Shown: piece by piece, positions 1 to 6,476 of the stretch
Layout: each line of letters opens with the position of its first letter
Numbering within the stretch: position 1 is the stretch's first letter
DNA from: Caulobacteraceae bacterium
Lineage (GTDB): Bacteria > Pseudomonadota > Alphaproteobacteria > Caulobacterales > Caulobacteraceae
Reading direction: 5' to 3'
Length of the DNA: 7,912 bases
Assembly: GCA_025351125.1 (NCBI GenBank)
Contig: JANXWN010000077.1
Location: 1 to 7,912, forward strand
Notes under the pieces: generated by a model
The model's database searches: none
What the model saw: the letters and a program-made list of their open reading frames with translations, nothing else
Told to the model about the DNA's origin: nothing
Program-made: the position numbers and the translations under genes

Positions 1-422
1 GGCGCGGCGGCCTGCGCGCCGCGCCTGAACACCGAGGCTAACGCTGCAACGACCGAAGCCGGAATCAGCGGCATGTCGCCCAGGAAGACCAAGACCCCGC
101 TGGTATCGTCGTCCAACGCCGCAATTCCGGCGCGTAGCGACGCCGCCATACCCTGCGCATGGTCAGCGGCGTGAACTAAACGCAGTCGCGCGTCCGCGTC
201 GTACGCCGCGGCCCAGGCCTCGACGATGGGCTTCACGGCGGCATCGGCGCCGGTCACCACGGTCACGCGGCGCACGGGGGCGGCGAAGGCGGCCGCGAGG
301 GCGCCGTGGATCAAGGGCGCACCGCGCCACGGCGATGTGAGCTTCGCGCCGCCGAAGCGCGTTCCGGCGCCGCCGGCCAGAATGATCGCCTCCAGCCGGC
401 GGGTCCTGTCGCCCTCTGTCAC
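1..422 (-). CDS. MobA/MocA-like molybdenum cofactor nucleotidyltransferase (partial, 3' end outside window)
   Basis: This family transfers a nucleotide (CMP from CTP for MocA, GMP from GTP for MobA) onto Mo-molybdopterin in the cytoplasm to give the dinucleotide cofactor. About 140 N-terminal residues are visible. They show the nucleotide-binding loop [11 protein letters not shown] (residues 15-25) followed by Lys27, the MocA-type segment GMAASLRAG (91-99) and the metal-binding GDMP (115-118). The rest of the protein lies beyond base 1. The start is GTG at 422: an in-frame stop lies just upstream (TAA, near 442-444), and an AGGAG sits about 13 bases before the GTG, which is rather far. The overall style is MocA-like, fitting a xanthine-dehydrogenase-type enzyme and the XdhC gene at 5310-6371, but the loop reads LAGG, as in GTP-using MobA, instead of the LAAG usual for MocA. 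Nucleotide specificity is therefore left open. The gene diverges from moaA. Confidence 0.85.
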   Translation of the reverse strand, partial: MTEGDRTRRLEAIILAGGAGTRFGGAKLTSPWRGAPLIHGALAAAFAAPVRRVTVVTGADAAVKPIVEAWAAAYDADARLRLVHAADHAQGMAASLRAGIAALDDDTSGVLVFLGDMPLIPASVVAALASVFRRGAQAAA

Positions 423-435
423 GATGCCGCAAATG

Positions 436-454
436 CTCCTATGTTACGAACCAG
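436..454 (+). promoter_or_regulatory. Possible moaA promoter -10 and very short leader
   Basis: The mocA-like gene and moaA start only 32 bp apart in opposite directions, so their promoters must lie in this gap or inside the first codons of the opposite gene. TATGTT at 440-445 resembles a -10 box. The -35 position about 17 bp upstream (TGTCAC, near 417-422) is a poor match. No Shine-Dalgarno sequence precedes the moaA ATG, so a leaderless or nearly leaderless transcript would fit. This rests on weak motif matching only. Confidence 0.2.
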
Positions 455-1504
455 ATGACGCCCTATGACGCCCCTTTCGCGCAACCCGCGCCGCTTCGCT
501 CGACCGCCGGCAGCGCCTTGACCGACGGCTTGGGGCGCAAGGTGACGTATTTGCGCTTGTCCGTCACGGATCGATGCGACCTGCGCTGCGTTTATTGCAT
601 GGCCGAACACATGCGGTTTCTGCCCAAGGCGGAGGTTCTCACGCTGGAGGAATTGAACCGGCTTGCCTCGGTGTTTATCGACTTGGGCGTGCGCAAGGTG
701 CGCCTCACGGGCGGCGAGCCCTTGATGCGCAAGGGCATATTGGACTTGCTGGAATATCTATCCGGCCACCTTGCGTCTGGGGCCCTCGACGAGATCACCT
801 TGACCACGAACGGCACGCAATTGGCCAAGTTCGCGCCCGACTTGGCGCGTCTTGGACTAAAGCGGATCAATGTGTCGATGGACACGCTGAAGCCCGACCT
901 TTTCCGCCGTCTCACGCGCGGCGGCGATCTAACGGTTGTCCAAGCGGGCATCGAGGCGGCGCGCGCCGCCGGTTTGGCGGTCAAGATTAACGCTGTCGCC
1001 TTGGCGCGCGACAATAGAGCCGAGATCCCGGCCCTCATTCAGTGGTCGCACGCGCGGGGCCTGGACATTACCTTGATCGAAACCATGCCGATGGGCGAGA
1101 TTGACGAGGATCGCACCGATCAGTTTTTGTCGCTGGCCGAGGTCCGGCGCGACCTGGACAGTTTCTGGACCTTGCGGGATCTGCCGCTTAATACCGGCGG
1201 GCCCGCGCGTTATGTCGCGGTGGCGCAGACCGGCGGACGGATCGGGTTCATCACGCCGATGACGCATAATTTCTGCGAGGGCTGCAATCGCGTGCGCCTG
1301 ACCTGCACCGGTACGCTGCACACCTGTTTGGGCCAGGAGGACGCCACCGACCTGCGAGCGGTTTTACGCGGCGGCGGGTCGGACGCCGATGTGGCCGCAG
1401 CGATCGCCACCGGGATCGCCACCAAACCGAAGGGGCACGATTTTCGCATTGATCGCGGCGCGGCGCCGTCGGTCAGTCGGCATATGTCCACCACGGGCGG
1501 GTGA
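455..1504 (+). CDS. moaA: GTP 3',8-cyclase MoaA (radical SAM)
   Basis: MoaA catalyses the first step of molybdenum cofactor synthesis: radical SAM rearrangement of GTP to 3',8-cyclo-GTP, which MoaC then converts to cyclic pyranopterin monophosphate. The 349-residue protein has the usual family length. The N-terminal radical-SAM cluster motif CxxxCxxC is Cys41, Cys45 and Cys48, followed by the SAM-binding TGGEPL. The second, MoaA-specific 4Fe-4S site is Cys274, Cys277 and Cys291 (C-x2-C-x13-C, in [12 protein letters not shown] and LHTC). The protein ends in the conserved Gly-Gly tail (STTGG), which reaches the active site. The ATG at 455 is the first start in a frame that fits, but it lacks a visible ribosome-binding site. 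It is the first gene of the rightward Moco operon, and its stop lies within or just before the start of moaD. Confidence 0.97.
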   Translation: MTPYDAPFAQPAPLRSTAGSALTDGLGRKVTYLRLSVTDRCDLRCVYCMAEHMRFLPKAEVLTLEELNRLASVFIDLGVRKVRLTGGEPLMRKGILDLLEYLSGHLASGALDEITLTTNGTQLAKFAPDLARLGLKRINVSMDTLKPDLFRRLTRGGDLTVVQAGIEAARAAGLAVKINAVALARDNRAEIPALIQWSHARGLDITLIETMPMGEIDEDRTDQFLSLAEVRRDLDSFWTLRDLPLNTGGPARYVAVAQTGGRIGFITPMTHNFCEGCNRVRLTCTGTLHTCLGQEDATDLRAVLRGGGSDADVAAAIATGIATKPKGHDFRIDRGAAPSVSRHMSTTGG

Positions 1505-1755
1505 CGATGACCGTTCAGGTCTTGCTGTTTGGCAAACTCTGCGATGTGGCCGGATGGCGCGCCCGCGCCGTCAGCCCCGCGCCCGCCAGTTTGAACGCCT
1601 TGCGCCTGGTATTGGGGAAAGAGGACCAGGCCCTGGCGGCGGCTCTCGCGGGGCCGGGAATTTCGGCAGTGCTCAATCGCGAGATCGTGCGCGGCGACGC
1701 GCCGCTGGCGGCGAACGACGAGGTGGCCTTCCTGCCGCCGATGAGCGGCGGATGA
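1501..1755 (+). CDS. moaD: Molybdopterin synthase small subunit MoaD (sulfur carrier)
   Basis: MoaD is the ubiquitin-like small subunit of molybdopterin synthase. Its C-terminal glycine is adenylylated by MoeB, converted to a thiocarboxylate, and donates sulfur to cyclic pyranopterin monophosphate. The protein is 84 residues from GTG 1501, or 82 from ATG 1507. It opens with the beta-grasp strand (VQVLLFGKL) and ends in the diagnostic tail FLPPMSGG, so both the fold ends and the reactive Gly-Gly are intact. GTG 1501 overlaps the moaA stop as GTGA. ATG 1507 is at least as likely, because GGGTGA just before it resembles part of a ribosome-binding site. The stop overlaps the moaE start (ATGA), as expected for two subunits of one complex. 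MoeB, the activating enzyme, is not in the window. Confidence 0.94.
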   Translation: MTMTVQVLLFGKLCDVAGWRARAVSPAPASLNALRLVLGKEDQALAAALAGPGISAVLNREIVRGDAPLAANDEVAFLPPMSGG

Positions 1756-2192
1756 TTCGCCTGACTGACCAAGCTTTCGAGCCCGGCGCGGAATTGACCG
1801 CCTTTGCACGCGGCCGCTCCGAGACGGGGGCTATCGCCAGTTTTTTGGGCCTCGCGCGCGGCGATGCGGGCGCGGCGACGGCGCTCGAGCTGGAGGCCTA
1901 TCCGGAGTTCACCGTCGCCGAAATCGGCAAATTCGTCGCCACCGCTACGACTCGCTTTGAGCTGTACGACGCCCGCGTGATCCACCGCATCGGCGCGATC
2001 GCGCCGGGCGAGCCCGTCGTCATGGTCCTTACCGCCGCCGCTCACCGCCGCGAGGCGTTTGAGGCGTGTGATTGCTTGATGGACTATCTGAAGTCCCGCG
2101 CGCCGCTGTGGAAGAAAGAGCACGGTCCCGCCGGCCCCCGCTGGGTCGACCCCACGACGCGGGATTTGGCCGATGCGGCGCGGTGGGATTAG
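1752..2192 (+). CDS. moaE: Molybdopterin synthase catalytic subunit MoaE
   Basis: MoaE is the large catalytic subunit of molybdopterin synthase. It binds the MoaD tail and adds the dithiolene sulfurs to cyclic pyranopterin monophosphate. The 146-residue product matches the family. It has GAIASFLGLARG (residues 26-37), the LELEAYPEF segment (45-53), HRIG (78-81), AAHRREAF (97-103) and the catalytic region YLKSRAPLWKKE. Lys114 and Lys121 are spaced seven apart, as are the two essential lysines of E. coli MoaE (Lys119 and Lys126). The ATG at 1752 overlaps the moaD stop by 4 bp, giving translational coupling of the two subunits. The reading frame stays open for about 360 bases upstream, but that stretch is the antisense-like shadow of moaA/moaD and not a fusion. 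A palindromic repeat begins 9 bases after the stop. Confidence 0.96.
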   Translation: MIRLTDQAFEPGAELTAFARGRSETGAIASFLGLARGDAGAATALELEAYPEFTVAEIGKFVATATTRFELYDARVIHRIGAIAPGEPVVMVLTAAAHRREAFEACDCLMDYLKSRAPLWKKEHGPAGPRWVDPTTRDLADAARWD

Positions 2193-2201
2193 CCCGATTT
2201 T

Positions 2202-2323
2202 CTCCCTCCCCTTTACGGGGAGGGCGAGTCGCGTCAGCGACCGGGGTGGGGCTCTAAAGCCGGTGGCCCCACCCCGGACCACGCTTTGTTTCGTCTCGAC
2301 CCTCCTCATAAAGGGGAGGGAGG
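2202..2323. repeat. 122-bp nested intergenic palindrome (REPIN-like), between moaE and moaB
   Basis: This is the only sizeable non-coding gap inside the Moco operon. Three hairpins are visible. The left one is CCCTCCCC (2204-2211) with GGGGAGGG (2217-2224). The central one is a perfect 12-bp arm, CCGGGGTGGGGC (2241-2252), with its complement at 2266-2277. The right one is CCCTCCTC (2300-2307) with GGGGAGGG (2313-2320), with one G-T pair. The left and right halves are also inverted copies of each other (roughly 80 percent by eye), so the whole element folds into one long stem. This layout, two inverted hairpin units around a spacer, is that of a REPIN or similar dispersed repeat, a class common in alphaproteobacteria. 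It could attenuate transcription or protect mRNA ends. Its copy number in the genome cannot be judged here. Confidence 0.85.
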
Positions 2324-2337
2324 ATTAGTAAGTTGGA

Positions 2338-2895
2338 ATGCCCATGACCACCACTCTCACCCCCGGCGGCCGATACGACCAGGCCGCGGCCTTTAAACCC
2401 GTTCGCGTCGCGGTCCTGACCATTTCCGACACCCGCGACGAAGAAAGCGACACCTCCGGCCATCTCCTCGCCGAGCGGGTGACGACGGCGGGTCACACGC
2501 TTGCCGATAAGGGCATCGTCGCCGACGACGTCGCCGCCATTCGCGCGCGCATCAAAGCGTGGACCACGTCTGGCAAGGTGGACGCTATCGTCACCACCGG
2601 GGGCACGGGTTTGACCGGTCGCGACGTGACGCCCGAGGCGATTGAACCCTTGTTCGATAAGCGCATCGACGGGTTTTCCACAGTGTTTCATCTGGTCAGC
2701 TATCAGTCGATCGGGCTTTCGACCCTGCAGTCGCGCGCTCTGGCCGGATTGATCGACGGGGTGTTCGTGTTTTGTCTGCCCGGTTCGAACGGCGCGGTGC
2801 GCGACGGTTGGGACAAGGTCATCGCCGCTCAACTCGACAGCCGCCACAAGCCCTGCAACATGGTCGAACTGATGCCCCGGTTGATGGAAACGTGA
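2338..2895 (+). CDS. moaB: MoaB/Mog-family molybdenum cofactor protein (likely molybdopterin adenylyltransferase)
   Basis: This single-domain MoCF-fold protein binds molybdopterin. The MogA relatives adenylylate molybdopterin so that MoeA can insert molybdate; E. coli MoaB lacks a proven role. The 185 residues show an N-terminal strand with TISDTR (28-33), the pterin-binding TGGTG (87-91) followed by [10 protein letters not shown], the MoaB-type stretch [13 protein letters not shown] (125-137), LPGS (147-150) and the tail PCNMVELMP. The overall sequence is MoaB-like, while RDVTPEA, with its Asp96, is the form seen around the essential aspartate of MogA. Since no mogA is visible, it may act as the adenylyltransferase (inference). 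ATG 2344 is an alternative start with a slightly better-placed GGA. The purine-rich right arm of the repeat lies about 15 bases upstream. Its stop overlaps the moaC start. Confidence 0.93.
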   Translation: MPMTTTLTPGGRYDQAAAFKPVRVAVLTISDTRDEESDTSGHLLAERVTTAGHTLADKGIVADDVAAIRARIKAWTTSGKVDAIVTTGGTGLTGRDVTPEAIEPLFDKRIDGFSTVFHLVSYQSIGLSTLQSRALAGLIDGVFVFCLPGSNGAVRDGWDKVIAAQLDSRHKPCNMVELMPRLMET

Positions 2896-3362
2896 GCGGC
2901 TTGACCCACATCGACGCCGACGGTCGGGCGCGCATGGTCGATGTCTCGGACAAGCCCGCGACGACCCGCGAAGCTATCGCCGAGGGCGTCGTGCGGATGA
3001 GCCCCGCCACGCTGGCCTTGGCCACCTCCGGGGGCGGAAAAAAAGGCGACGTGCGCGCGGTGGCCGAGATTGCCGGTGTGATGGCCGCCAAACGCGCCGC
3101 CGACCTTATCCCGATGTGCCATCCCCTCGCGCTGTCCAAGGTCGAGGTTGCGGTGACGCCGGTCGTCGACGGCCTAAAAGTCGTCGCTCGGGTCAAAACC
3201 ACCGGTCCCACCGGCGTTGAAATGGAGGCGCTGACCGCCGTTTCGATCGCCTGTTTGACTCTTTACGATATGCTCAAAGCCGTCGAACGCGGCATGGTCA
3301 TCGACACCGTGCGCCTCGTCGAGAAGCGCGGCGGCGCGTCGGGCGACTGGCGGGCGGCGTGA
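2892..3362 (+). CDS. moaC: Cyclic pyranopterin monophosphate synthase MoaC
   Basis: MoaC converts the MoaA product 3',8-cyclo-GTP into cyclic pyranopterin monophosphate. With the GTG at 2892 the protein is 156 residues, close to E. coli MoaC (about 161), and begins [18 protein letters not shown], the normal family N-terminus. Key residues are present: Lys50/Lys51 in GGGKKGDV, His77 in LIPMCHPL, the Glu pair in GVEMEALTA (110 and 112), Asp126 and Lys129 in LYDMLKA, and Lys145 in VEKRGG. The GTG overlaps the moaB stop as GTGA. An earlier in-frame ATG at 2772 would add 40 residues that match nothing and lie wholly over moaB, so it was not chosen. The stop overlaps the moeA start in the same GTGA way. 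Confidence 0.96.
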   Translation: MSGLTHIDADGRARMVDVSDKPATTREAIAEGVVRMSPATLALATSGGGKKGDVRAVAEIAGVMAAKRAADLIPMCHPLALSKVEVAVTPVVDGLKVVARVKTTGPTGVEMEALTAVSIACLTLYDMLKAVERGMVIDTVRLVEKRGGASGDWRAA

Positions 3363-4555
3363 AACTGCTCGGCGTCGACGACGCGCGGGCGCGCATTTTG
3401 GCGGGGGTCGTCCCGCTTGGCGTCGAAACCGTGCGCCTTGCCGCCGCGTGCGGGCGTTTCTTGGCGCAAGACGTTCTTGCCGCGCGGGATCAACCGCCGT
3501 TCGTCGCCTCGGCCATGGACGGCTGGGCGGTGCGCTCCGCCGACGGCGCGGGTTGTCGCAAGATTGTCGGTGAAAGCGCCGCGGGTCATGGCTTCGCCCG
3601 CGATCTGGGGCCTGGCGAAGCGGTGCGGATCTTTACCGGCGCGCCGGTTCCCGCCGGCGCCGATGCGGTCGTGGTTCAGGAGGACGCGACCCGGGACGGC
3701 GAGAGCGTTACCATCCCCGCCGTCACCCACCCTCGCCACATCCGTCCCGTCGGGCAAGATTTCAAGGCCGGGGCGTGCTTGCTCGGCGCGGGCGCGCGGC
3801 TGGACCCTTGGCGCCTCTCCCTCGCCGCCGCCGCCGGCCGCGCCGAGCTCTGCGTCGCCCGCAAACCCCGCGTCGCCGTTCTGTCGACCGGCGAAGAGGT
3901 GATCGCGCCGGGCGGCCGGCCCGGTCCGTTTCAAATCTTCAATTCCGGCACGACCGCTCTGGTCGCCCTGATTGAAGCCTGGGGCGGCGAGGCGGTCGCT
4001 CTGCGACCGGTCGGAGACGACCTATCCGCCACCGCTCGGGCGGTTGGCGGCGTGGCGTGCGATTTGATCGTCACTCTGGGGGGCGCCTCGGTCGGCGATC
4101 ACGATCTGGTTAAACCGGCCATGGCGACTCTCGGCCTTGTCCTCGCCGTCGAGAGCATTGCCGTGCGTCCGGGTAAGCCGACTTGGTTTGGAACTTTAAG
4201 CGACGGCCGTCGGGTCCTCGGCCTCCCCGGCAACCCGGCCTCATCGCTGGTGTGCGCGGAACTCTTCCTCAAACCGCTGTTGCGCAGCCTGCTCGGCGCC
4301 GACGCCGCCCTGGCGCTTATCCCCGCCAGGGCCGCCAGCGCTCTTCCCGCCAACGGCGACCGCGAACATTGGATGCGCGCGCGTTTGCGTTACGACGATG
4401 ACGGCGCGTTGCTGGCGCAGGCGTTCAGCGATCAGGATTCGTCTCTCGTTATGGTGTTCTCGAACGCGGACGCACTAATGCGCCGCGCGGTCGGCGCGGT
4501 CGGGGTGGATGTCGGCGGCGCGGTCGAAATCCTGCGGCTGGAGCGTATGGCCTAG
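3359..4555 (+). CDS. moeA: Molybdopterin molybdenumtransferase MoeA
   Basis: MoeA inserts molybdate into adenylylated molybdopterin to give Moco, working as a cytoplasmic dimer. The 398 residues match the family length. Visible motifs in order are SAMDGWAV (51-58), the [15 protein letters not shown] core (91-105), PVGQDFKAG (130-138), VLSTGEEV (174-181) and FNSGTTAL (194-201). The MoCF domain motif GGASVGDHD (241-249), RPGKPTWFG (270-278), [12 protein letters not shown] (287-298) and a C-terminal beta-rich domain IV follow. Nothing appears truncated. GTG 3359 overlaps the moaC stop by 4 bp, so it is the last gene of the coupled moaB-moaC-moeA block. Its stop is only 8 bp from the stop of the convergent SDR gene and no terminator hairpin is evident there. 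Confidence 0.96.
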   Translation: MKLLGVDDARARILAGVVPLGVETVRLAAACGRFLAQDVLAARDQPPFVASAMDGWAVRSADGAGCRKIVGESAAGHGFARDLGPGEAVRIFTGAPVPAGADAVVVQEDATRDGESVTIPAVTHPRHIRPVGQDFKAGACLLGAGARLDPWRLSLAAAAGRAELCVARKPRVAVLSTGEEVIAPGGRPGPFQIFNSGTTALVALIEAWGGEAVALRPVGDDLSATARAVGGVACDLIVTLGGASVGDHDLVKPAMATLGLVLAVESIAVRPGKPTWFGTLSDGRRVLGLPGNPASSLVCAELFLKPLLRSLLGADAALALIPARAASALPANGDREHWMRARLRYDDDGALLAQAFSDQDSSLVMVFSNADALMRRAVGAVGVDVGGAVEILRLERMA

Positions 4556-4563
4556 CCCTCGCC

Positions 4564-5313
4564 CTACCCCCGTCCGATAAACGGCATAGCGCTCGCCATC
4601 ACCGTCATAAAAGGCACGTTGGCGTTGAGCGGCAAATTCGCCATCATCAACACGGCCCGAGCCACGTCTTCGGCGGCCATGACCGGTTCGGGGGCGAGGT
4701 GACCGTCGGCTTGTGGAACACCCCGTTTCATCTGGGCGGTCAGCGCGGTCTCGGCGTTGCCGATATCGATCTGGCCGCAAGCGATGTCGAAGGCGCGGCC
4801 GTCCAATGCCAAGGATTTGGTCAGACCCGTGATGGCGTGCTTGGTCGCGGTGTAGGGCGCGGAGTTGGGTCGTGGCGCGTGGGCGGAGATAGAGCCGTTG
4901 TTGATAATGCGGCCGCCGCGCGGGCTTTGGCGCTTCATCTGGCGAACTGCCTGTTGAGCGCACAGAAAGGCGCCGGTCAGATTGACGTTCACCGTTCCCT
5001 GCCAGTCAGCGAGGGCGATGTCCTCGAACGCCACCGGCGGCGCGCCGCGACCAGCGTTGTTGAACAATACGTCCAGCCGCCCAAACCTCGTGATCGCCGC
5101 ATCGAACAAACCGGCGACATCGTGGGCGCTGGCGACGTCAGCGGCGTGAACGGCGGCGCGCGAGCCGGCATTGGCGATCAGGGCGGTTTCTCCAAGCGCC
5201 GCCAAGCGCCGTCCGGTCAGCATGACCGCGTCGCCTTGCGCTAGAAACGCCAGCGCCACCGCCCTGCCGATACCGCTGCCGGCGCCGGTCACCAGAATAA
5301 CTTTTTGATTCAT
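4564..5313 (-). CDS. Classical short-chain dehydrogenase/reductase, substrate unknown
   Basis: This 249-residue protein has the full classical SDR layout. The cofactor loop TGAGSGIG is at residues 9-16, a basic TGRR (33-36) after the second strand hints at NADP(H), and NNAG is at 85-88. The catalytic set is Asn111, Ser141, Tyr154 and Lys158 (YTATK), so it should be an active NAD(P)-dependent oxidoreductase. The usual Pro-Gly after the sixth strand is replaced by [11 protein letters not shown] (179-189), and the tail reads [16 protein letters not shown] believe both mark an uncharacterised SDR subgroup. The ATG overlaps the XdhC-family gene stop by 4 bp (ATGA) and AGGG motifs lie just upstream, so the two are translationally coupled. 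A link to the molybdenum enzyme pathway is suggested only by this position. Confidence 0.92.
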   Translation of the reverse strand: MNQKVILVTGAGSGIGRAVALAFLAQGDAVMLTGRRLAALGETALIANAGSRAAVHAADVASAHDVAGLFDAAITRFGRLDVLFNNAGRGAPPVAFEDIALADWQGTVNVNLTGAFLCAQQAVRQMKRQSPRGGRIINNGSISAHAPRPNSAPYTATKHAITGLTKSLALDGRAFDIACGQIDIGNAETALTAQMKRGVPQADGHLAPEPVMAAEDVARAVLMMANLPLNANVPFMTVMASAMPFIGRG

Positions 5314-6371
5314 TCCCTAACCCTGTCGACGTGCCGGGAAGGGGTCAACGCCCGAGGGTCGTGCGCGGGCCCGCGCGATGAAACGTCATCTTGTCGGACC
5401 TCACCGTTGCGTCCACCCGCACCGCCCGCCGACACGCGCAGAGCGGTGATTTGCGCGAGCACGGCGACCGCGACCTCCCACGGCGCTTTGCCGCCCGTAT
5501 CCAGTCCGATCGGGGCGTACAGGCGGTCGATGTGGGTTGAAGAAAGGCCCGCCTCGAACAGCGCGGCCCGCCTTTCTGGCGTGCGGCGTCGAGCGCCCAG
5601 GGCGCCCACATAAAAAGCGCCCGACGGTAACGCGGCGGTCAAGGCCTCGAGGTCCAACTCAGCCTCGTGCGTGGCGACCGCGACGGCGGTCCACGCATCC
5701 AGGCCGATCGCCGCCAAAGCCTCGATGGGACTATCGCGGCGATAGACGACGCCGGGCAGGGGCGGCGATCGTTCAGGCCCCTTGGGTCTTACAAGCGTGG
5801 TTTCGTAGCCCGATTGCGCGCCGAGCGACGCGATGGCAAGCGCGGTCGGATCGGCGCCCAACACAATCAGTCGCGGGGTAGGGTCGAATCGTTTCTCGAA
5901 GGCCCCCCCGCTTGCGATCGGCGGATCATCCGCGCCGCCGCACCGTCGCCGGTTTCCGTCGCTCGACCACAGCGCCGGCCGACGCGAGCGCGTAAGATCG
6001 AGCAACCGGCCCACTGCGGCGTCGTCGGGCGCGATCGGCTCCAACAGCACCTCGATCCGCGCGCCGCACAATAGCCGGATATCCGGCCAAGGACTGCCAT
6101 GGCCATACACTAAGCGCCGTGGCGCCCCGCTCGCCAGAACGGTTTGCGCATGGCCGACGACATCGGCTTCCAAACACCCGCCCGACAAGAAGCCGGAGAG
6201 GCCGGACGCGGCGATCACCATTTGCGTGCCGACGGGGCGCGGGCCGCCGCCGTCCAAGGCGATGATCGTGGCCAAGGCGGCCGGCGCGCCGGCGCGTCTC
6301 GCCGCCGCCAGCGCGGGGCGAGCGTCGTCGATCAGGCCAAACATCGGCCAAGCGGGCAGGGCTTCGATCAT
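5310..6371 (-). CDS. XdhC/CoxI-family molybdenum enzyme maturation protein
   Basis: XdhC proteins bind Moco, promote its sulfuration and deliver it to xanthine-dehydrogenase-type (molybdenum hydroxylase) enzymes. The N-terminal XdhC_CoxI domain shows [10 protein letters not shown] (44-53), the conserved [11 protein letters not shown] (62-72, Cys66) and DIRLLCG (97-103, Cys102). The C-terminal Rossmann-like XdhC_C domain shows [15 protein letters not shown] (168-182), [17 protein letters not shown] (228-244), [11 protein letters not shown] (253-263), [10 protein letters not shown] (282-291) and [12 protein letters not shown] (295-306). I chose ATG 6371 (353 residues); TTG 6389 would add six residues. 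Neither has a clear ribosome-binding site. About 40 Arg/Gly-rich residues follow the last conserved motif and look unconserved. The partner enzyme is not in the window. The SDR overlaps its 3' end by 4 bp. Confidence 0.93.
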   Translation of the reverse strand: MIEALPAWPMFGLIDDARPALAAARRAGAPAALATIIALDGGGPRPVGTQMVIAASGLSGFLSGGCLEADVVGHAQTVLASGAPRRLVYGHGSPWPDIRLLCGARIEVLLEPIAPDDAAVGRLLDLTRSRRPALWSSDGNRRRCGGADDPPIASGGAFEKRFDPTPRLIVLGADPTALAIASLGAQSGYETTLVRPKGPERSPPLPGVVYRRDSPIEALAAIGLDAWTAVAVATHEAELDLEALTAALPSGAFYVGALGARRRTPERRAALFEAGLSSTHIDRLYAPIGLDTGGKAPWEVAVAVLAQITALRVSAGGAGGRNGEVRQDDVSSRGPAHDPRALTPSRHVDRVRE

Positions 6372-6402
6372 GGCCGCGATGTTAACCAATCGGCAACGCG
6401 CT

Positions 6403-6425
6403 CGATACCGCTTCTTTACGTATCG
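6403..6425. promoter_or_regulatory. Inverted repeat in the XdhC/AKR divergent gap, candidate operator
   Basis: CGATAC (6403-6408) and GTATCG (6420-6425) form a perfect 6-bp inverted repeat with an 11-bp spacer. It lies in the short non-coding gap between the divergent XdhC-family and AKR-fold genes, where both promoters must be. The size and spacing suit a dimeric regulator, but no regulator gene is nearby and a 6-bp arm can arise by chance. Confidence 0.25.
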
Positions 6426-6441
6426 GCGCCTAGATAGCTGT

Positions 6442-6473
6442 CCGCCCGCGGGGCGAAATCGGGGAACGGGCGG
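6442..6473 (+). promoter_or_regulatory. GC-rich hairpins in the AKR-fold gene leader
   Basis: CCGCCCG (6442-6448) can pair with CGGGCGG (6467-6473), three bases before the start codon at 6477. Alternatively CGCCC (6443-6447) can pair with GGGCG (6451-6455) around a 3-base loop. The two pairings exclude each other, and the first would cover the G-rich stretch that serves as the ribosome-binding region. A real control role is speculative in such GC-rich DNA. Confidence 0.2.
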
Positions 6474-6476
6474 GCG

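Noticed and set aside
1..25. Perfect 9-bp inverted repeat GGCGCGGCG/CGCCGCGCC
   Set aside because: It sits inside Ala/Arg-rich coding sequence of the mocA-like gene at the window edge and is expected by chance at this base composition.
423..454. Moco riboswitch upstream of moaA
   Set aside because: Only 32 bp are available, far too short for that RNA, and no such structure is visible.
1389..1751. Open frame upstream of and in frame with moaE, which would make a 267-residue protein
   Set aside because: It lies wholly over moaA and moaD in another frame, and its translation is Arg/Pro/Gly-rich with no MoaE or other family features. MoaE is complete from ATG 1752.
1515..2309. Minus-strand open frame of 264 residues
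   Set aside because: It is opposite moaD, moaE and part of the palindrome; composition is typical of a GC-rich shadow and no domain is recognisable.
2202..2323. Intrinsic terminator after moaE
   Set aside because: The hairpins are strong but none is followed by a run of T, and the downstream genes belong to the same pathway. A dispersed palindromic repeat explains the structure better.
2772..2891. Longer moaC from ATG 2772
   Set aside because: The extra 40 residues overlap moaB entirely and look like a frame shadow. GTG 2892 gives the normal MoaC length and a GTGA overlap.
4475..5244. Long open frames overlapping the SDR gene in other frames
   Set aside because: Translations are Arg/Gly/Asp-rich shadows, while the SDR frame has all family motifs.
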